A stretch of 49,766 nucleotides of DNA from NCBI GenBank assembly GCA_020859745.1, contig JAJBVQ010000260.1, positions 1-49,766 of the forward strand. The letters are read 5' to 3'. Shown piece by piece: positions 9,083 through 17,988 of this stretch. The notes beneath the pieces are model-generated. The model was not told the DNA's origin. It did no database searches and was given only the letters and a program-made list of their open reading frames with translations. The stretch is from Rikenellaceae bacterium (GTDB lineage: Bacteria; Bacteroidota; Bacteroidia; Bacteroidales; Rikenellaceae). Position 1 is the stretch's first letter. Each line of letters opens with the position of its first letter. The position numbers and the translations under genes were made by a program.

Positions 9083-9773
9083 ATTTGACGATTACCTGCG
9101 GCAACGCTTTCTGGAGCCACTCTTTATCCACGGTGTGGTAGTGGTACGGATAGAGATATTTCGGCTCGATGATCTTGGCGGCCTCAATAAATTCCTCCTC
9201 ATTCATCGTGAACGGCAGCATCAGCGGCAGGAAAGCGATATAAATGAAATTGATCTTCCGCATCTCCGGCGTCAGCTCCGTGTCCCCGGCAATGTAGATC
9301 CGCTTGTCGTCCACGGTCAGGATATAGCCGTTGCCGACTCCCTGCGGATGGAAAGGTTGTCCCGGCGCACGTTCGCGCACGATATTATAGGCCGGCACTG
9401 CGTCGATGCGGATCAGGTCTTTGTATTCCGTGCTATCTCCGTTGGCCAGCGTGACGATCTCCTGTTCGAAACCGTCTTCCCGGAGTAGCTCCGCCACTTT
9501 CGGCGGGGCGATAAACGTCGTTGCGGGGGTGGCGATCTGCCGGATGGCGTCCGGATCGTAATGATCGTAGTGGTCGTGGGTGATCAGGATGGCCGTCGCC
9601 TCGGGAAGCGCCGAATAATCGGCCGTTTCGCTGTACGGATCGACAGCGATCAATTCATCTTTATAACCCAGGTAAAGGGAGGCGTGCCCGACGAGGGTCA
9701 CGCTGATCTCGCCGTAGCGGTCGGTGGTGTTCGGAAGTGTTCTCATGGTGCCAGTAAAAATAGCATTTTTCAT
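9081..9773 (-). CDS. MBL-fold metal-dependent hydrolase (UlaG-like)
   Basis: A cytoplasmic metallo-beta-lactamase-fold protein. The metal-binding motif is THDHYDHYD, followed by later ligands in the segments AVPAYNI, YIAGDTELTPEMR and YPYHYHT. This resembles the UlaG/YtxM-like group, not the beta-lactamases themselves. The substrate is unknown. The frame is open back to an ATG at 9818. I chose ATG 9773 (MKNAIF) because the extra 15 residues look unlike the family and overlap the likely promoter region of the divergent tex gene; ATG 9746 (MRTLPN) is also possible. It ends in a bidirectional terminator shared with malic enzyme. Confidence 0.8.
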   Translation of the reverse strand: MKNAIFTGTMRTLPNTTDRYGEISVTLVGHASLYLGYKDELIAVDPYSETADYSALPEATAILITHDHYDHYDPDAIRQIATPATTFIAPPKVAELLREDGFEQEIVTLANGDSTEYKDLIRIDAVPAYNIVRERAPGQPFHPQGVGNGYILTVDDKRIYIAGDTELTPEMRKINFIYIAFLPLMLPFTMNEEEFIEAAKIIEPKYLYPYHYHTVDKEWLQKALPQVIVK

Positions 9774-9844
9774 GCCGAATTCCGAAAAAAGTTGGAAGTC
9801 CGAATAAAAAGCGTACATTTACACCGTATACTTAAAGTCGTTTA

Positions 9845-12031
9845 ATGTTTTCCATCCCTGAGCTCATCGCTCGCCAGCTTTCCCTCTCCTCTCTCAGTCA
9901 GGCAGAAAATACGATCCGTTTGCTGGACGACGGTTGTACCGTTCCGTTCATCAGCCGCTATCGCAAGGAGGCGACCGGGGGACTGGACGAGATCGCGGTC
10001 GAACGTATCCGCGAGTTGTATGGGAAGTATACCGAGCTGGAAAAACGAAAAACCACCGTCCTCCAGACCATCGAAGAACAGGGGAAACTGACCCCGCAAC
10101 TGAAGGCCGCCATTGCCGACTGCGCGGATATGGCGGTGTTGGAAGACCTCTATTTGCCTTATAAACCGAAACGTCGTACGCGGGGAACGATAGCCCGGGA
10201 GAAAGGTTTGGAGCCGCTGGCGAGGATGATTATGGGACAATCCGTTGCCGGTGATTTGCGGACAGTCGCGGAGCAGTTTGTGAAGGGCGATGTTGTGCCG
10301 GATGCGGACGCGGCTTTGGCGGGGGCTTCGGACATTATCGCGGAATGGGTCAGTGAGTCGGCTGCGGCGCGGGACAGCGTTCGCCGGACTTTCGCCTCGA
10401 ACGGGATCATCGTTTCGAAGATCGCCAAAGGGGCGGATACGAATAAGGAAGAGTCGGCCAAGTTTTCGGACTACTACGATTGGAGCGAACCGCTGCGGCG
10501 GTGTGCGAGCCACCGGCTGATGGCGATGGCAAGGGGCGAAAAGGCGGGTGTGCTGCGCTTGTCACTGGGGCTGGATGCCGCTCAGGAAGAGAGTTTATCG
10601 GGACGTCTGAACCGGATATTCGTGCGGCGGGAGGCGAAAAACCGGGAGGCCATCGATTTTGTGTGCCGTGCTGTGGCGGACGGATATAAACGGCTGGTCA
10701 AGCCTTCCATCGAGACCGAACTGTTGGGCGTGGCCAAAGAGCGGGCGGACGAGGAGGCGATCAAAGTCTTTGCGGAAAACCTGCGGCAGCTGTTGCTGGC
10801 GGCTCCGTTGGGGCAGAAAAACATACTGGCGGTCGATCCGGGGTTCCGGACGGGCTGCAAGGTGGTCTGCCTCGACCGGCAGGGAAATCTTTTGCACAAC
10901 GAGACGATTTACCCGCATGCGCCGCAGAGCAAGCGGGCCGAAGCGGGAGAGGCGCTTCGGCGCATGGTGCGGCAATACGGTGTCGAGGCGATTGCCGTGG
11001 GAAACGGGACCGCCGGGCGTGAAACCGAACAATTGGTACGGGATTTGCGCCTGGATATGACGGACGGGAGCGGGCCGGTGCCGGTTTATATGGTGAGCGA
11101 GGACGGTGCGTCGGTCTATTCGGCGTCTGCGACGGCACGGGAGGAGTTTCCCGATTATGACGTGACCGTGCGCGGCTCGGTGTCGATCGGGCGCAGGCTG
11201 ATGGATCCGCTGGCGGAGCTGGTCAAGATCGACCCGAAGTCGATCGGCGTGGGACAGTACCAGCACGACGTGGATCAGACGAAGCTCAAACGCAGTTTGG
11301 ATACGGTGGTGGAAAGCTGTGTGAACCGGGTGGGCGTAAGCCTCAATACGGCTTCGAAACACCTTCTGGCCTATGTGTCCGGACTGGGGCCGGTGCTGGC
11401 GGGGAATATCGTGGAGTACCGCGCGGCGAACGGGGCGTTCCGTTCGCGGAAAGAGTTACTGAAGGTGCCGCGGCTCGGGACGAAATCGTTCGAGCAGTCG
11501 GCGGGATTCCTGCGTATCGAGGGGGCGGCCAACCCGCTGGACGATACGGCCGTGCATCCCGAATCCTATCCTATTGTAGAAAAAATGGCAGCTGATCTGG
11601 GCGTAACGGTCGGCGAGCTGGTAAAAAACGAATCTCTACGCCAAAAAATCAATCTTAACCACTACGTAACCAAAGGCGTAGGCATTCAAACACTCACACA
11701 AATCATGAGCGAATTTTCGAAAGAGGGGCGCGATCCGCGCACCGAGAACCTGAACTTCCAGTTCGCAGAAGGCATCAACTCGATCAACGACCTCCAGGAA
11801 GGCATGGTACTTCCGGGTATCGTGACCAACATCACCAACTTCGGCGTTTTCGTCGATGTGGGAGCCAAACAGGACGGTTTGGTACATATCTCGCAGCTGG
11901 CCAATAAATTTGTCCAGAACCCGGCGGACGTTGTCAGCCTGAACCAGGAAGTAAAGGTGAAAGTCATGGAAGTGGACATGGGCCGCAAGCGCATCAGCCT
12001 CTCTATGAAAGCCCTGCTGAACGAAGAATAA
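9845..12031 (+). CDS. tex: Tex family RNA-binding transcription accessory protein
   Basis: The 728-aa protein has the full Tex layout: an N-terminal helical Tex domain, a YqgF/RNase H-like domain (ILAVDPGFRTGCKVV near the middle), helix-hairpin-helix repeats (about 500-570, YVSGLGPVLAGNIVEYR) and a C-terminal S1 RNA-binding domain (about 650-722, GMVLPGIVTNITNFGVFVDV). Tex homologues bind nucleic acid and associate with transcription complexes; the precise role varies by species. A near-match promoter element TACATTTA lies at 9814-9821. From about 11570 codon choice shifts from G-rich third positions to A/C-ending codons. A terminator with a TTCG loop follows. Confidence 0.95.
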   Translation: MFSIPELIARQLSLSSLSQAENTIRLLDDGCTVPFISRYRKEATGGLDEIAVERIRELYGKYTELEKRKTTVLQTIEEQGKLTPQLKAAIADCADMAVLEDLYLPYKPKRRTRGTIAREKGLEPLARMIMGQSVAGDLRTVAEQFVKGDVVPDADAALAGASDIIAEWVSESAAARDSVRRTFASNGIIVSKIAKGADTNKEESAKFSDYYDWSEPLRRCASHRLMAMARGEKAGVLRLSLGLDAAQEESLSGRLNRIFVRREAKNREAIDFVCRAVADGYKRLVKPSIETELLGVAKERADEEAIKVFAENLRQLLLAAPLGQKNILAVDPGFRTGCKVVCLDRQGNLLHNETIYPHAPQSKRAEAGEALRRMVRQYGVEAIAVGNGTAGRETEQLVRDLRLDMTDGSGPVPVYMVSEDGASVYSASATAREEFPDYDVTVRGSVSIGRRLMDPLAELVKIDPKSIGVGQYQHDVDQTKLKRSLDTVVESCVNRVGVSLNTASKHLLAYVSGLGPVLAGNIVEYRAANGAFRSRKELLKVPRLGTKSFEQSAGFLRIEGAANPLDDTAVHPESYPIVEKMAADLGVTVGELVKNESLRQKINLNHYVTKGVGIQTLTQIMSEFSKEGRDPRTENLNFQFAEGINSINDLQEGMVLPGIVTNITNFGVFVDVGAKQDGLVHISQLANKFVQNPADVVSLNQEVKVKVMEVDMGRKRISLSMKALLNEE

Positions 12032-12051
12032 TCTATCGTATCTTCTGACCC

Positions 12052-12085
12052 GGCGGCCTCGTTCTTCGGAACGGGGCCGCCTATT
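12052..12085 (+). terminator. terminator of tex with TTCG tetraloop
   Basis: A 13-bp stem (12052-12064 with 12069-12081, one T-G wobble) is closed by the stable TTCG loop and followed by TATTTTAT. Confidence 0.8.
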
Positions 12086-12143
12086 TTATATCCTCGGCAC
12101 AGGGTTTGCAGTATTTGCGGAAGAAATATAAAAAACTATCGTT

Positions 12144-12884
12144 ATGAAATTTGCCAGTATGACCGTGGGCGAAATCGCGGCGGCATATCCCGATGCCACC
12201 GATATATTCACCCAATACGGAATAGACTACTGCTGCGGCGGGAAGCGTAATTTTACGGAAGCCACCCGTTCACACGGGCTCGATCCCGACGAGGTTGAAC
12301 GGGAGATCATCGGCCACGAGCAATCGACCGCGCGATTGAACGACAAGCTGAATAACTTCTCCATTCCACAGATTATCGACCATATCCTGGCCTATCACCA
12401 TGCCTATGTGCGGGACCGGAGGCAGAAATTGCCTCCGCTGGCCAAAAAGGTCGCATCGACGCACGGCCAACGCCATCCGGAGCTGGTGGAGGTAGCGCAG
12501 CTCACCGAGAACCTTTTCGATGAGCTGGAAGTCCATATGCGCAAAGAGGAAGAGGTGCTGTTTCCGGCTATCAGGGCATTGGTGTCGAACGAGGAAAAGG
12601 GGACTCCCCTGCCCCAGATGCGTTTCGCGTCGATCGACCAGCCTATCGCCGCGATGGAGCGCGACCATAGCCAGACGGGCGGCGAATTGTACGACCTCAG
12701 ACGCCTGACGAACGACTTTACCGTCCCGGAGGAGGGCTGCGTTTCGTACAGGGAACTCTATGACGGGCTCAGGGATATGCAGGCCAATACGTTCGAACAC
12801 GTGCATCTGGAAAACAACATCCTTTTCCCGCGGGCCCTTGAATTGGAACGCACTGTGCGGCAGGAGTCGGCGAACGGTTTTTAG
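12144..12884 (+). CDS. ric: iron-sulfur cluster repair di-iron protein Ric (YtfE/ScdA)
   Basis: Ric restores iron-sulfur clusters damaged by nitric oxide or oxidative stress. The 246-aa protein has an N-terminal ScdA domain with the paired cysteines Cys30-Cys31 (YGIDYCCGGKRNF). A hemerythrin-like four-helix domain follows whose di-iron ligands lie in DHILAYHHAYVRD, HMRKEEEVLFP, MERDHSQTGGEL and FEHVHLENNILFPRA. It is cytoplasmic. A factor-independent terminator lies just after the stop, so the gene is probably transcribed alone. Its presence suggests exposure to host nitric oxide or oxygen. Confidence 0.93.
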   Translation: MKFASMTVGEIAAAYPDATDIFTQYGIDYCCGGKRNFTEATRSHGLDPDEVEREIIGHEQSTARLNDKLNNFSIPQIIDHILAYHHAYVRDRRQKLPPLAKKVASTHGQRHPELVEVAQLTENLFDELEVHMRKEEEVLFPAIRALVSNEEKGTPLPQMRFASIDQPIAAMERDHSQTGGELYDLRRLTNDFTVPEEGCVSYRELYDGLRDMQANTFEHVHLENNILFPRALELERTVRQESANGF

Positions 12885-12895
12885 CATAAAATGCG

Positions 12896-12903
12896 TAATT
12901 TTG
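12896..12903 (+). promoter_or_regulatory. -7 element of the MATE gene
   Basis: TAATTTTG abuts the left arm of the ric terminator hairpin, so transcription from it should begin inside the hairpin. Confidence 0.55.
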
Positions 12904-12934
12904 GGTCGCTTTTCGATAAAAGCGGCCTTTTTTT
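12904..12934 (+). terminator. terminator of ric
   Basis: A 10-bp stem (12904-12913 with 12918-12927, one wobble), loop CGAT, then seven T. It lies upstream of ATG 12939 and so excludes ATG 12891 as the MATE start. Confidence 0.8.
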
Positions 12935-12938
12935 GCGC

Positions 12939-14288
12939 ATGCACAATCTCCTCCGATACCGTTCCGATTATCGCGAACTGCTGAGGCTCGGCCTACCCAT
13001 CATCGTGGGACAGCTCGGCATCGTGATCGTGGGCTTTATGGACAACTTGATGGTCGGCCGTTACGGGATGGACGACCTCGCAGCCGTATCGTTCGTGAAC
13101 AGCGTGTTCAACATTCCGATCCTTTTCGGCCTCGGGTTTTCGTACGGGCTGACGCCGCTCGTCGGGCAAAGTTTCGGGACGCGGGACACCTCGCGGATCG
13201 GCGAACTGCTCAAAAACGGTTTGGCGGTCAATGCGGCGGTCGGGGTAGTCCTGATGCTCGCGATGGGTGCGATCTTGCTGAATGTGGAGCATCTGGGGCA
13301 GCCTTCGGAACTGCTGCCGCTGATCCGGCCCTATTTCGCCTTGCAGTTGGCGTCGCTGTTGTTCGTGATGCTGTTCAACGGATTCAAACAGTTCGCCGAC
13401 GGAATTACCGACACGCGGCTGCCGATGTATGTCATGATCGGCGGGAATGTCCTGAACGTGGCAGGTAACTACATCCTGATCTACGGGAAACTAGGATTTC
13501 CGGCCATGGGAGCGACAGGGGCGGGTATTTCCACCCTGCTCACCCGCATACTGATGCCGCTGGTCTTTGCCGGGATCTTCTTTTACGGAGGACGCTACCG
13601 ACAGTACCGGCCTGCCTTCCGGCAGAGCGGTTTCCGCCGGTCGAGTGCGAAATTGCTGGCCAGGATGGGAACGATGGTCGGGCTGCAAATGGGGATCGAG
13701 AACGGTATGTTCAGCATCGCAGGGGTGATGATCGGCTGGCTGGGGACGGTCGAACTGGCTTCCCACCAGGTGATCCTGTCGGTATCGACGCTCGGGATTT
13801 TGCTCTACTACGGTACGGGAGCGGCGATTGCGATCCGGGTCAGCAATTTCTACGGGCGGAAGGATGTGGCGGGCGTTAGGCGAACCGCGGCGGCCGGTGT
13901 GCGGCTGATGGCCGCTATGGCGATGGCGATCTGCGGTGTGTTTTTGATATTGAGGCCGTTTATGGGGCGGATATTCAATGCGCCGCCGGAAGTGTGCGAT
14001 ATCGTGTCGGTCTTGATGTTGATCCTGCTGACTTTACAGGTCGGGGACGTGTTCCAGGTCACTTACGCCAATGCCCTGCGGGGGATGAACGACGTGACCT
14101 CGATGGCAGCGATCTCGTTCGTGGGCTATTTCGTGCTGGCGTTGCCGCTGTGTTATGTGTTCGGCTTCGTTTTGCACGGCGGCGTCGCCGGGATCTGGTG
14201 GGGGTTCCCGGTCGGATTGCTTTCGGCGGGGCTGATGATGAAGGGAAGGTTCGGATATTTGACTAAAAACAGGGAGTTGCATGGATAA
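12939..14288 (+). CDS. MATE family efflux transporter
   Basis: A 449-aa inner-membrane multidrug and toxin extrusion protein that exports organic compounds by cation antiport. It has about twelve membrane helices and the typical opening LLRLGLPIIVGQLGIVIVGFMDNLMVGRYG; the second half repeats the fold from about residue 240 (MVGLQMGIENGMFSIAGVM). The open frame reaches back to ATG 12891, but that stretch contains the promoter and the ric terminator, so ATG 12939 (MHNLLRYR) is preferred. The stop overlaps the start of the following MFS gene by 8 bp (ATGGATAA), which implies translational coupling of two exporters. Confidence 0.92.
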   Translation: MHNLLRYRSDYRELLRLGLPIIVGQLGIVIVGFMDNLMVGRYGMDDLAAVSFVNSVFNIPILFGLGFSYGLTPLVGQSFGTRDTSRIGELLKNGLAVNAAVGVVLMLAMGAILLNVEHLGQPSELLPLIRPYFALQLASLLFVMLFNGFKQFADGITDTRLPMYVMIGGNVLNVAGNYILIYGKLGFPAMGATGAGISTLLTRILMPLVFAGIFFYGGRYRQYRPAFRQSGFRRSSAKLLARMGTMVGLQMGIENGMFSIAGVMIGWLGTVELASHQVILSVSTLGILLYYGTGAAIAIRVSNFYGRKDVAGVRRTAAAGVRLMAAMAMAICGVFLILRPFMGRIFNAPPEVCDIVSVLMLILLTLQVGDVFQVTYANALRGMNDVTSMAAISFVGYFVLALPLCYVFGFVLHGGVAGIWWGFPVGLLSAGLMMKGRFGYLTKNRELHG

Positions 14289-15697
14289 GAAAACGACGAT
14301 CCGGGTTTCGCTGGTGGTGGCGATAGCCTTTTTCATGCAGTTCCTTGACACCACGGCGGTCAATACCGCCATTCCGGTCATGGCCGATGCGTTCGGCACC
14401 GACGTGGTGCACCTGAGTACGGGGATCACCTCGTACCTGATGGCGCTGGCGATCTTTATTCCCGTGAGCGGCTGGATCGCCGACCGCTACGGAACCCGGA
14501 AGGTGTTTTGCGCGGCCATTGCCTTTTTCATCCTCTCCTCCACCCTGTGCGGCACGTCGCAAAACCTGCTGCAATTCGTCGTTTACCGGATTATGCAGGG
14601 GATGGCCGGGGCGATGATGTCGCCCGTAGGGCGGCTCGCGGTGCTGAAAGTGACCCCCAAAGAGGATCTGCCCACGGCGATGAACTATATCACCATCCCC
14701 GCTTTGATGGCGCCGATCGTGGGGCCGCTGGTGGGGGGATACCTGACGACTTTCTGGTCGTGGCGCTGGATCTTTTACCTGAATGTGCCGATCAGCATCG
14801 CCTGCATCCTGTTGGCCTGGCACTATATCCCGGAAGAGGAGCCGCGCACGGGAAAAGCGGCGGTCAAAAAGCCGTTCGACTGGGTGGGCTTCGTATTGAG
14901 CGGCCTGGCGTTATCGGGCTTTATGTACGGGGTCGAGCTGTTCAGCAAATCCAATGTCCTATCTGGTCTCCGTCTCCACCGTGGCGGTCAGCCTGTTGAT
15001 CCTGTGGCTGAACGTATGGTATTCCAAACGCACGCCGTCGCCGCTGATCGATTATTCGGTGATGAAGGTGCGGACGTACAGCATAACGATCTGGGTCGGT
15101 TCCGTGTCGCGCATCGTGATCGGGGCGTTCCCTTACCTGGTGCCGCTGATGTTCCAGGAGGGTTTCGGGCTGAGTCCGTTCCAGTCGGGCCTGCTGTTCC
15201 TCTCCACGATGGTGGGCAACCTGTCGATGAAGTCGGCGACGGTATGCATCATCCGACATTTCAAGTTCCGGAGCATTTTGCTGGTCAACGGGTTCCTGGT
15301 CGCGCTGTTCACTTTCTTCACGGCATTGCTGCTGCCGGACACGCCGGTGTGGATCATCGTGGTTACGCTGTTCTGTTCCGGTTTGGTGCGGTCGATGCAG
15401 TTCAGCTCGCTCACGACGCTGGCTTTCGCCGATATCGCAGACCGGAAAATGACTTCGGCCAACACGCTGTACAGCACCATTCAACAGATGTCGACCGGTA
15501 TGGGGATCGCCGTCGGAGCCGTGGCCCTGCGGTTCGCCAATTTGATCGACAGCGGGGTGCCGGGACACTATACCGTGCCGGATTTCCGGCTGGCTTTCAT
15601 TTTTGTTGCGGCGATCGGTTTCCTGCACCTTTTCGGCTATACGTGGCTCAAACCGACTGCGGGTAATGCGGTGCGGATCAAGAAATCGGAGTCCTAA
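14281..15697 (+). pseudogene. DHA2-type MFS drug exporter, frameshifted
   Basis: Together two frames encode a 14-helix EmrB/QacA-like major facilitator. Frame one (from ATG 14281) gives the N-terminal half with FLDTTAVNTAIPVM and the motif GWIADRYGTRKVF up to about residue 224 (GVELFSKSN). The sequence then continues in the next frame from about 14954 (YLVSVSTVAVSLLILWL) to the stop at 15697. The total of about 471 residues equals a normal family length, so a small indel near 14945-14955 is likely. No obvious slippery heptamer is present, which favours a broken gene over programmed frameshifting. The same shift is in copy 2, so it predates the duplication or reflects one consensus error. Either half might still be translated. 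Confidence 0.8.
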
Positions 15698-15698
15698 A

Positions 15699-15729
15699 AA
15701 AGGAGTCTCGTCCGGTCTGAGGCTCCTTT
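15699..15729. terminator. terminator between MFS gene and ribB
   Basis: An 11-bp stem (15699-15709 with 15719-15729, arm AAAGGAGTCTC, one wobble) with a 9-nt loop lies between convergent genes. Confidence 0.7.
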
Positions 15730-15748
15730 CATATTGTTTCGATCATCG

Positions 15749-16408
15749 TTAAATATTCCGGTTTTTCCGGTAGGTTTTGATGTCATCTATCGTGACGACC
15801 GGATAACCGTGTTCGCGGGCGAACCCGACCACCTGCGGCAGGCGGGCCATAGTCCCGTCCTCGTTGGTCAGTTCGCAGAGTACCGCATAGGGAGGCAATG
15901 CGGCGATGCGGGCCAGATCAACACTCCCTTCGGTGTGTCCCTCACGTTCCAGTACGCCTCCCGGCCGTGCGATCAGCGGAAATACATGTCCCGGCCTGCA
16001 CAGTGAATCCGGGACGGCATCCGGCGCTATCGCCGCGCGGATCGTCCGTATCCGGTCGGCGGCCGAAACACCGGTGGTCACGCCCTCCGCCGCCTCGATC
16101 GAGACCGTGAAGGCCGTTCCGTAGCGGCTGGTGTTGTTTTCGACCATAGGCGGGAGTCCCAGGGCATCGGCTTTTTCCTGTGGGATGCAAAGGCAGACGA
16201 TGCCGCTGCACGCCCGGATCATCAGGGCCATTTGCTCGGTCGTCATGCGGGAGGCGGCGAAGATCAGGTCGCCTTCGTTCTCGCGGTTCTCATCGTCCGT
16301 CAGCAGGATGCCTCTCCCCTCTTTCAAGGCTTCCGCCGCCCGCTCCACTCGCTCGGCAGGGCTGCCGTAACGAGCTAATAACGCAGGTTCCGCCATGCTA
16401 TTTGACAT
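15749..16408 (-). CDS. ribB: 3,4-dihydroxy-2-butanone 4-phosphate synthase
   Basis: RibB converts ribulose 5-phosphate to 3,4-dihydroxy-2-butanone 4-phosphate plus formate, supplying the four-carbon unit of riboflavin. The 219-aa length fits the stand-alone enzyme (about 217 aa in E. coli). The metal and substrate motifs are all present: DDENRENEGDL, RPGHVFPL, REGHTEGSVDL and CELTNEDGTMAR. No GTP cyclohydrolase II domain is fused. The ATG at 16408 overlaps the end of the upstream nitroreductase-like gene by 11 bp; a second ATG (16396) lies just after that stop. The two genes are clearly translated together, which pairs flavin synthesis with a likely flavoprotein. Confidence 0.95.
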   Translation of the reverse strand: MSNSMAEPALLARYGSPAERVERAAEALKEGRGILLTDDENRENEGDLIFAASRMTTEQMALMIRACSGIVCLCIPQEKADALGLPPMVENNTSRYGTAFTVSIEAAEGVTTGVSAADRIRTIRAAIAPDAVPDSLCRPGHVFPLIARPGGVLEREGHTEGSVDLARIAALPPYAVLCELTNEDGTMARLPQVVGFAREHGYPVVTIDDIKTYRKNRNI

Positions 16409-17015
16409 ATCCGACGGGATGGCACAACATCAGGGTTTGCGTTCCGGTCAGCTTCAGGGCCTTTTTCAGTTTGGCCTGGTCCATGCTGCCGCGCGGATAG
16501 GTAGCCAGTCCTGTCCCGGAGCAGAAAAGGGAGATGTTCTGCGACACGATCCCGGCGTCGAGCGCCGCCCAGGTGTCGTTGGTGTCCGTTACCAATACCA
16601 GTACCACGGGAGCTTCGGCCGGCCGGACATCCCCGGCTGAGAGCGGTTCGAGCGTCTGCGATTTGGGATTGTAGAGATAACTTCCCTCGGCGGTGCAGAC
16701 GTAGACTTTCACGTCCTGTTTATTCATGGCCGACGGGGCGGTCCGCTTGCCCGACTGCGGACGGTTGATGCCGTTGGCGGCCCATACCAGGTCAGAAAAG
16801 TCCTGAACGGATAGCATCCGGGGCGCGAAACTTTTGATGGACTGCCGTTTGGAGAGCGCCTGCATAACCGGTTCGCCCCGTTTGAGGTTCGGGGCATTCA
16901 GCTTGATCGGCTGCAAAGTTTGTGTTTGTGGCTCTACAGGTGTCGCGGCAATGGCAGGAACGCTCGCGGAAGCGATGCTTCCCGCTGCGAGCAAACAAAA
17001 CAAGGTGTGTTTCAT
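16398..17015 (-). CDS. exported nitroreductase/SagB-like FMN protein
   Basis: The 205-aa protein begins with a Sec signal peptide (MKHTLFCLLAAGSIASASVPAIAA), so it should act in the periplasm. The rest fits the nitroreductase fold of the SagB-like group: the early KRQSIKSFAP segment, LSVQDFSDLVWAANGINRP, and NISLFCSGTGLATYPRG near the FMN site. Such proteins use FMN for NAD(P)H-dependent or other reductions; the substrate is unknown. It is the first gene of an operon with ribB and has a TAATTTTG -7 element at 17052-17059. Confidence 0.82.
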   Translation of the reverse strand: MKHTLFCLLAAGSIASASVPAIAATPVEPQTQTLQPIKLNAPNLKRGEPVMQALSKRQSIKSFAPRMLSVQDFSDLVWAANGINRPQSGKRTAPSAMNKQDVKVYVCTAEGSYLYNPKSQTLEPLSAGDVRPAEAPVVLVLVTDTNDTWAALDAGIVSQNISLFCSGTGLATYPRGSMDQAKLKKALKLTGTQTLMLCHPVGYVK

Positions 17016-17051
17016 AGCGTGTTTCGATTAGTTTGTTTTTATTGGACGAAA

Positions 17052-17059
17052 CAAAATTA
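17052..17059 (-). promoter_or_regulatory. -7 element of nitroreductase-ribB operon
   Basis: The minus strand reads TAATTTTG, 37 bp upstream of the ATG at 17015. It is back to back with the AraC promoter at 17087-17094. Confidence 0.6.
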
Positions 17060-17086
17060 GCGAAGCTACCCGTGCCGGAATAATGC

Positions 17087-17094
17087 TATTTTTG
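17087..17094 (+). promoter_or_regulatory. -7 element of first araC-type gene
   Basis: TATTTTTG matches TAnnTTTG and overlaps the alternative ATG 17083, which supports ATG 17119 as the real start. A second match, TATATTTG, lies at 17108-17115. Confidence 0.55.
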
Positions 17095-17118
17095 CCTGAT
17101 AACCGCATATATTTGCAT

Positions 17119-17988
17119 ATGGCTATACTGGAGCGAAAAATCGTGCACGGCGTCGAATCGTCGTTCAGCCACATCGTTTATCCCCATTTCGTGCTGCCCC
17201 GCCACCGGCATGCCGAGTTCGAGCTGATGGTCGTCACGTCCGGCAGCGGCAAGCAGTTCGTCGGGGAGGGGGTTGCGGAGTATGAAGCGGGCGATATGGC
17301 GTTGATCGGCAGCAGCGTTCCCCATTTGCACCTGTGCAATGGGACGCTGAACGGCGAAACGGATAATCCGAGCGCCGGCGAGGCCCTTCAATTCCCTCCG
17401 TCGCTCTTTCCCGCCGATATGGAGGATCTGCCGGATTTCTCCCGCATCGCCCGGCTGCTCCGGAAAAGCCGTTACGGTATCCGGTTCCGCAACCCCGTAT
17501 TATCCGCACATGTTTTAGACCTGATGCAGGAGATAGACCGCCTCTCCGGAATAGAGCGGGTGATCCGGCTGTTCCGGATATTGGATACCCTTGGACAGTC
17601 TTCGGAATACGCTTTACTGTCCGGCGTCGAATACAATGCCGAAAACCGGATCATCGGGGGAGCTGATCCGGCCAGCCGGGTTTATACCTACCTGTTCAAC
17701 CATTTCCGCGAACCTGTGGAACTGGCCGCCGTGGCAGCTTACACGGGAATGAACCCGGCGGCCCTTTGCCGGGCCTTCCGGCAGCGGACCGATAAGAGCA
17801 TCTTCCGCTGCCTGGCCGAGATACGGGTCGAGCATGCCTGCAAATTGCTGACCCATTCCAAACTGACCGTCTCGCAGATCGCTTACGAATCGGGTTACAA
17901 TAACCTCTCCCACTTCAACCGCCAGTTCATGGGCATCATGCGGCGCACGCCGACCGATTACCGCAGCCAGATCAATGCGGCTTTTTAA
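17119..17988 (+). CDS. AraC family transcriptional regulator (cupin sensor)
   Basis: A 289-aa regulator with an N-terminal cupin-like sensor (LPRHRHAEFELMVVTSGSGKQF) and a C-terminal pair of helix-turn-helix motifs (about 190-285; LAAVAAYTGMNPAALCRAF and VSQIAYESGYNNLSHFNRQF). The start is ATG 17119 (MAILERK) because the promoter element overlaps ATG 17083. The gene faces away from the nitroreductase-ribB operon and converges on rclA, sharing TTAA (17985-17988) so that both stop codons overlap. It could regulate either neighbour; the inducer is unknown. Confidence 0.9.
   Translation: MAILERKIVHGVESSFSHIVYPHFVLPRHRHAEFELMVVTSGSGKQFVGEGVAEYEAGDMALIGSSVPHLHLCNGTLNGETDNPSAGEALQFPPSLFPADMEDLPDFSRIARLLRKSRYGIRFRNPVLSAHVLDLMQEIDRLSGIERVIRLFRILDTLGQSSEYALLSGVEYNAENRIIGGADPASRVYTYLFNHFREPVELAAVAAYTGMNPAALCRAFRQRTDKSIFRCLAEIRVEHACKLLTHSKLTVSQIAYESGYNNLSHFNRQFMGIMRRTPTDYRSQINAAF

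Noticed and set aside
14939..14960. Programmed ribosomal frameshifting in the MFS gene
   Set aside because: No slippery heptamer or clear downstream stimulator was seen; a simple indel explains it better.
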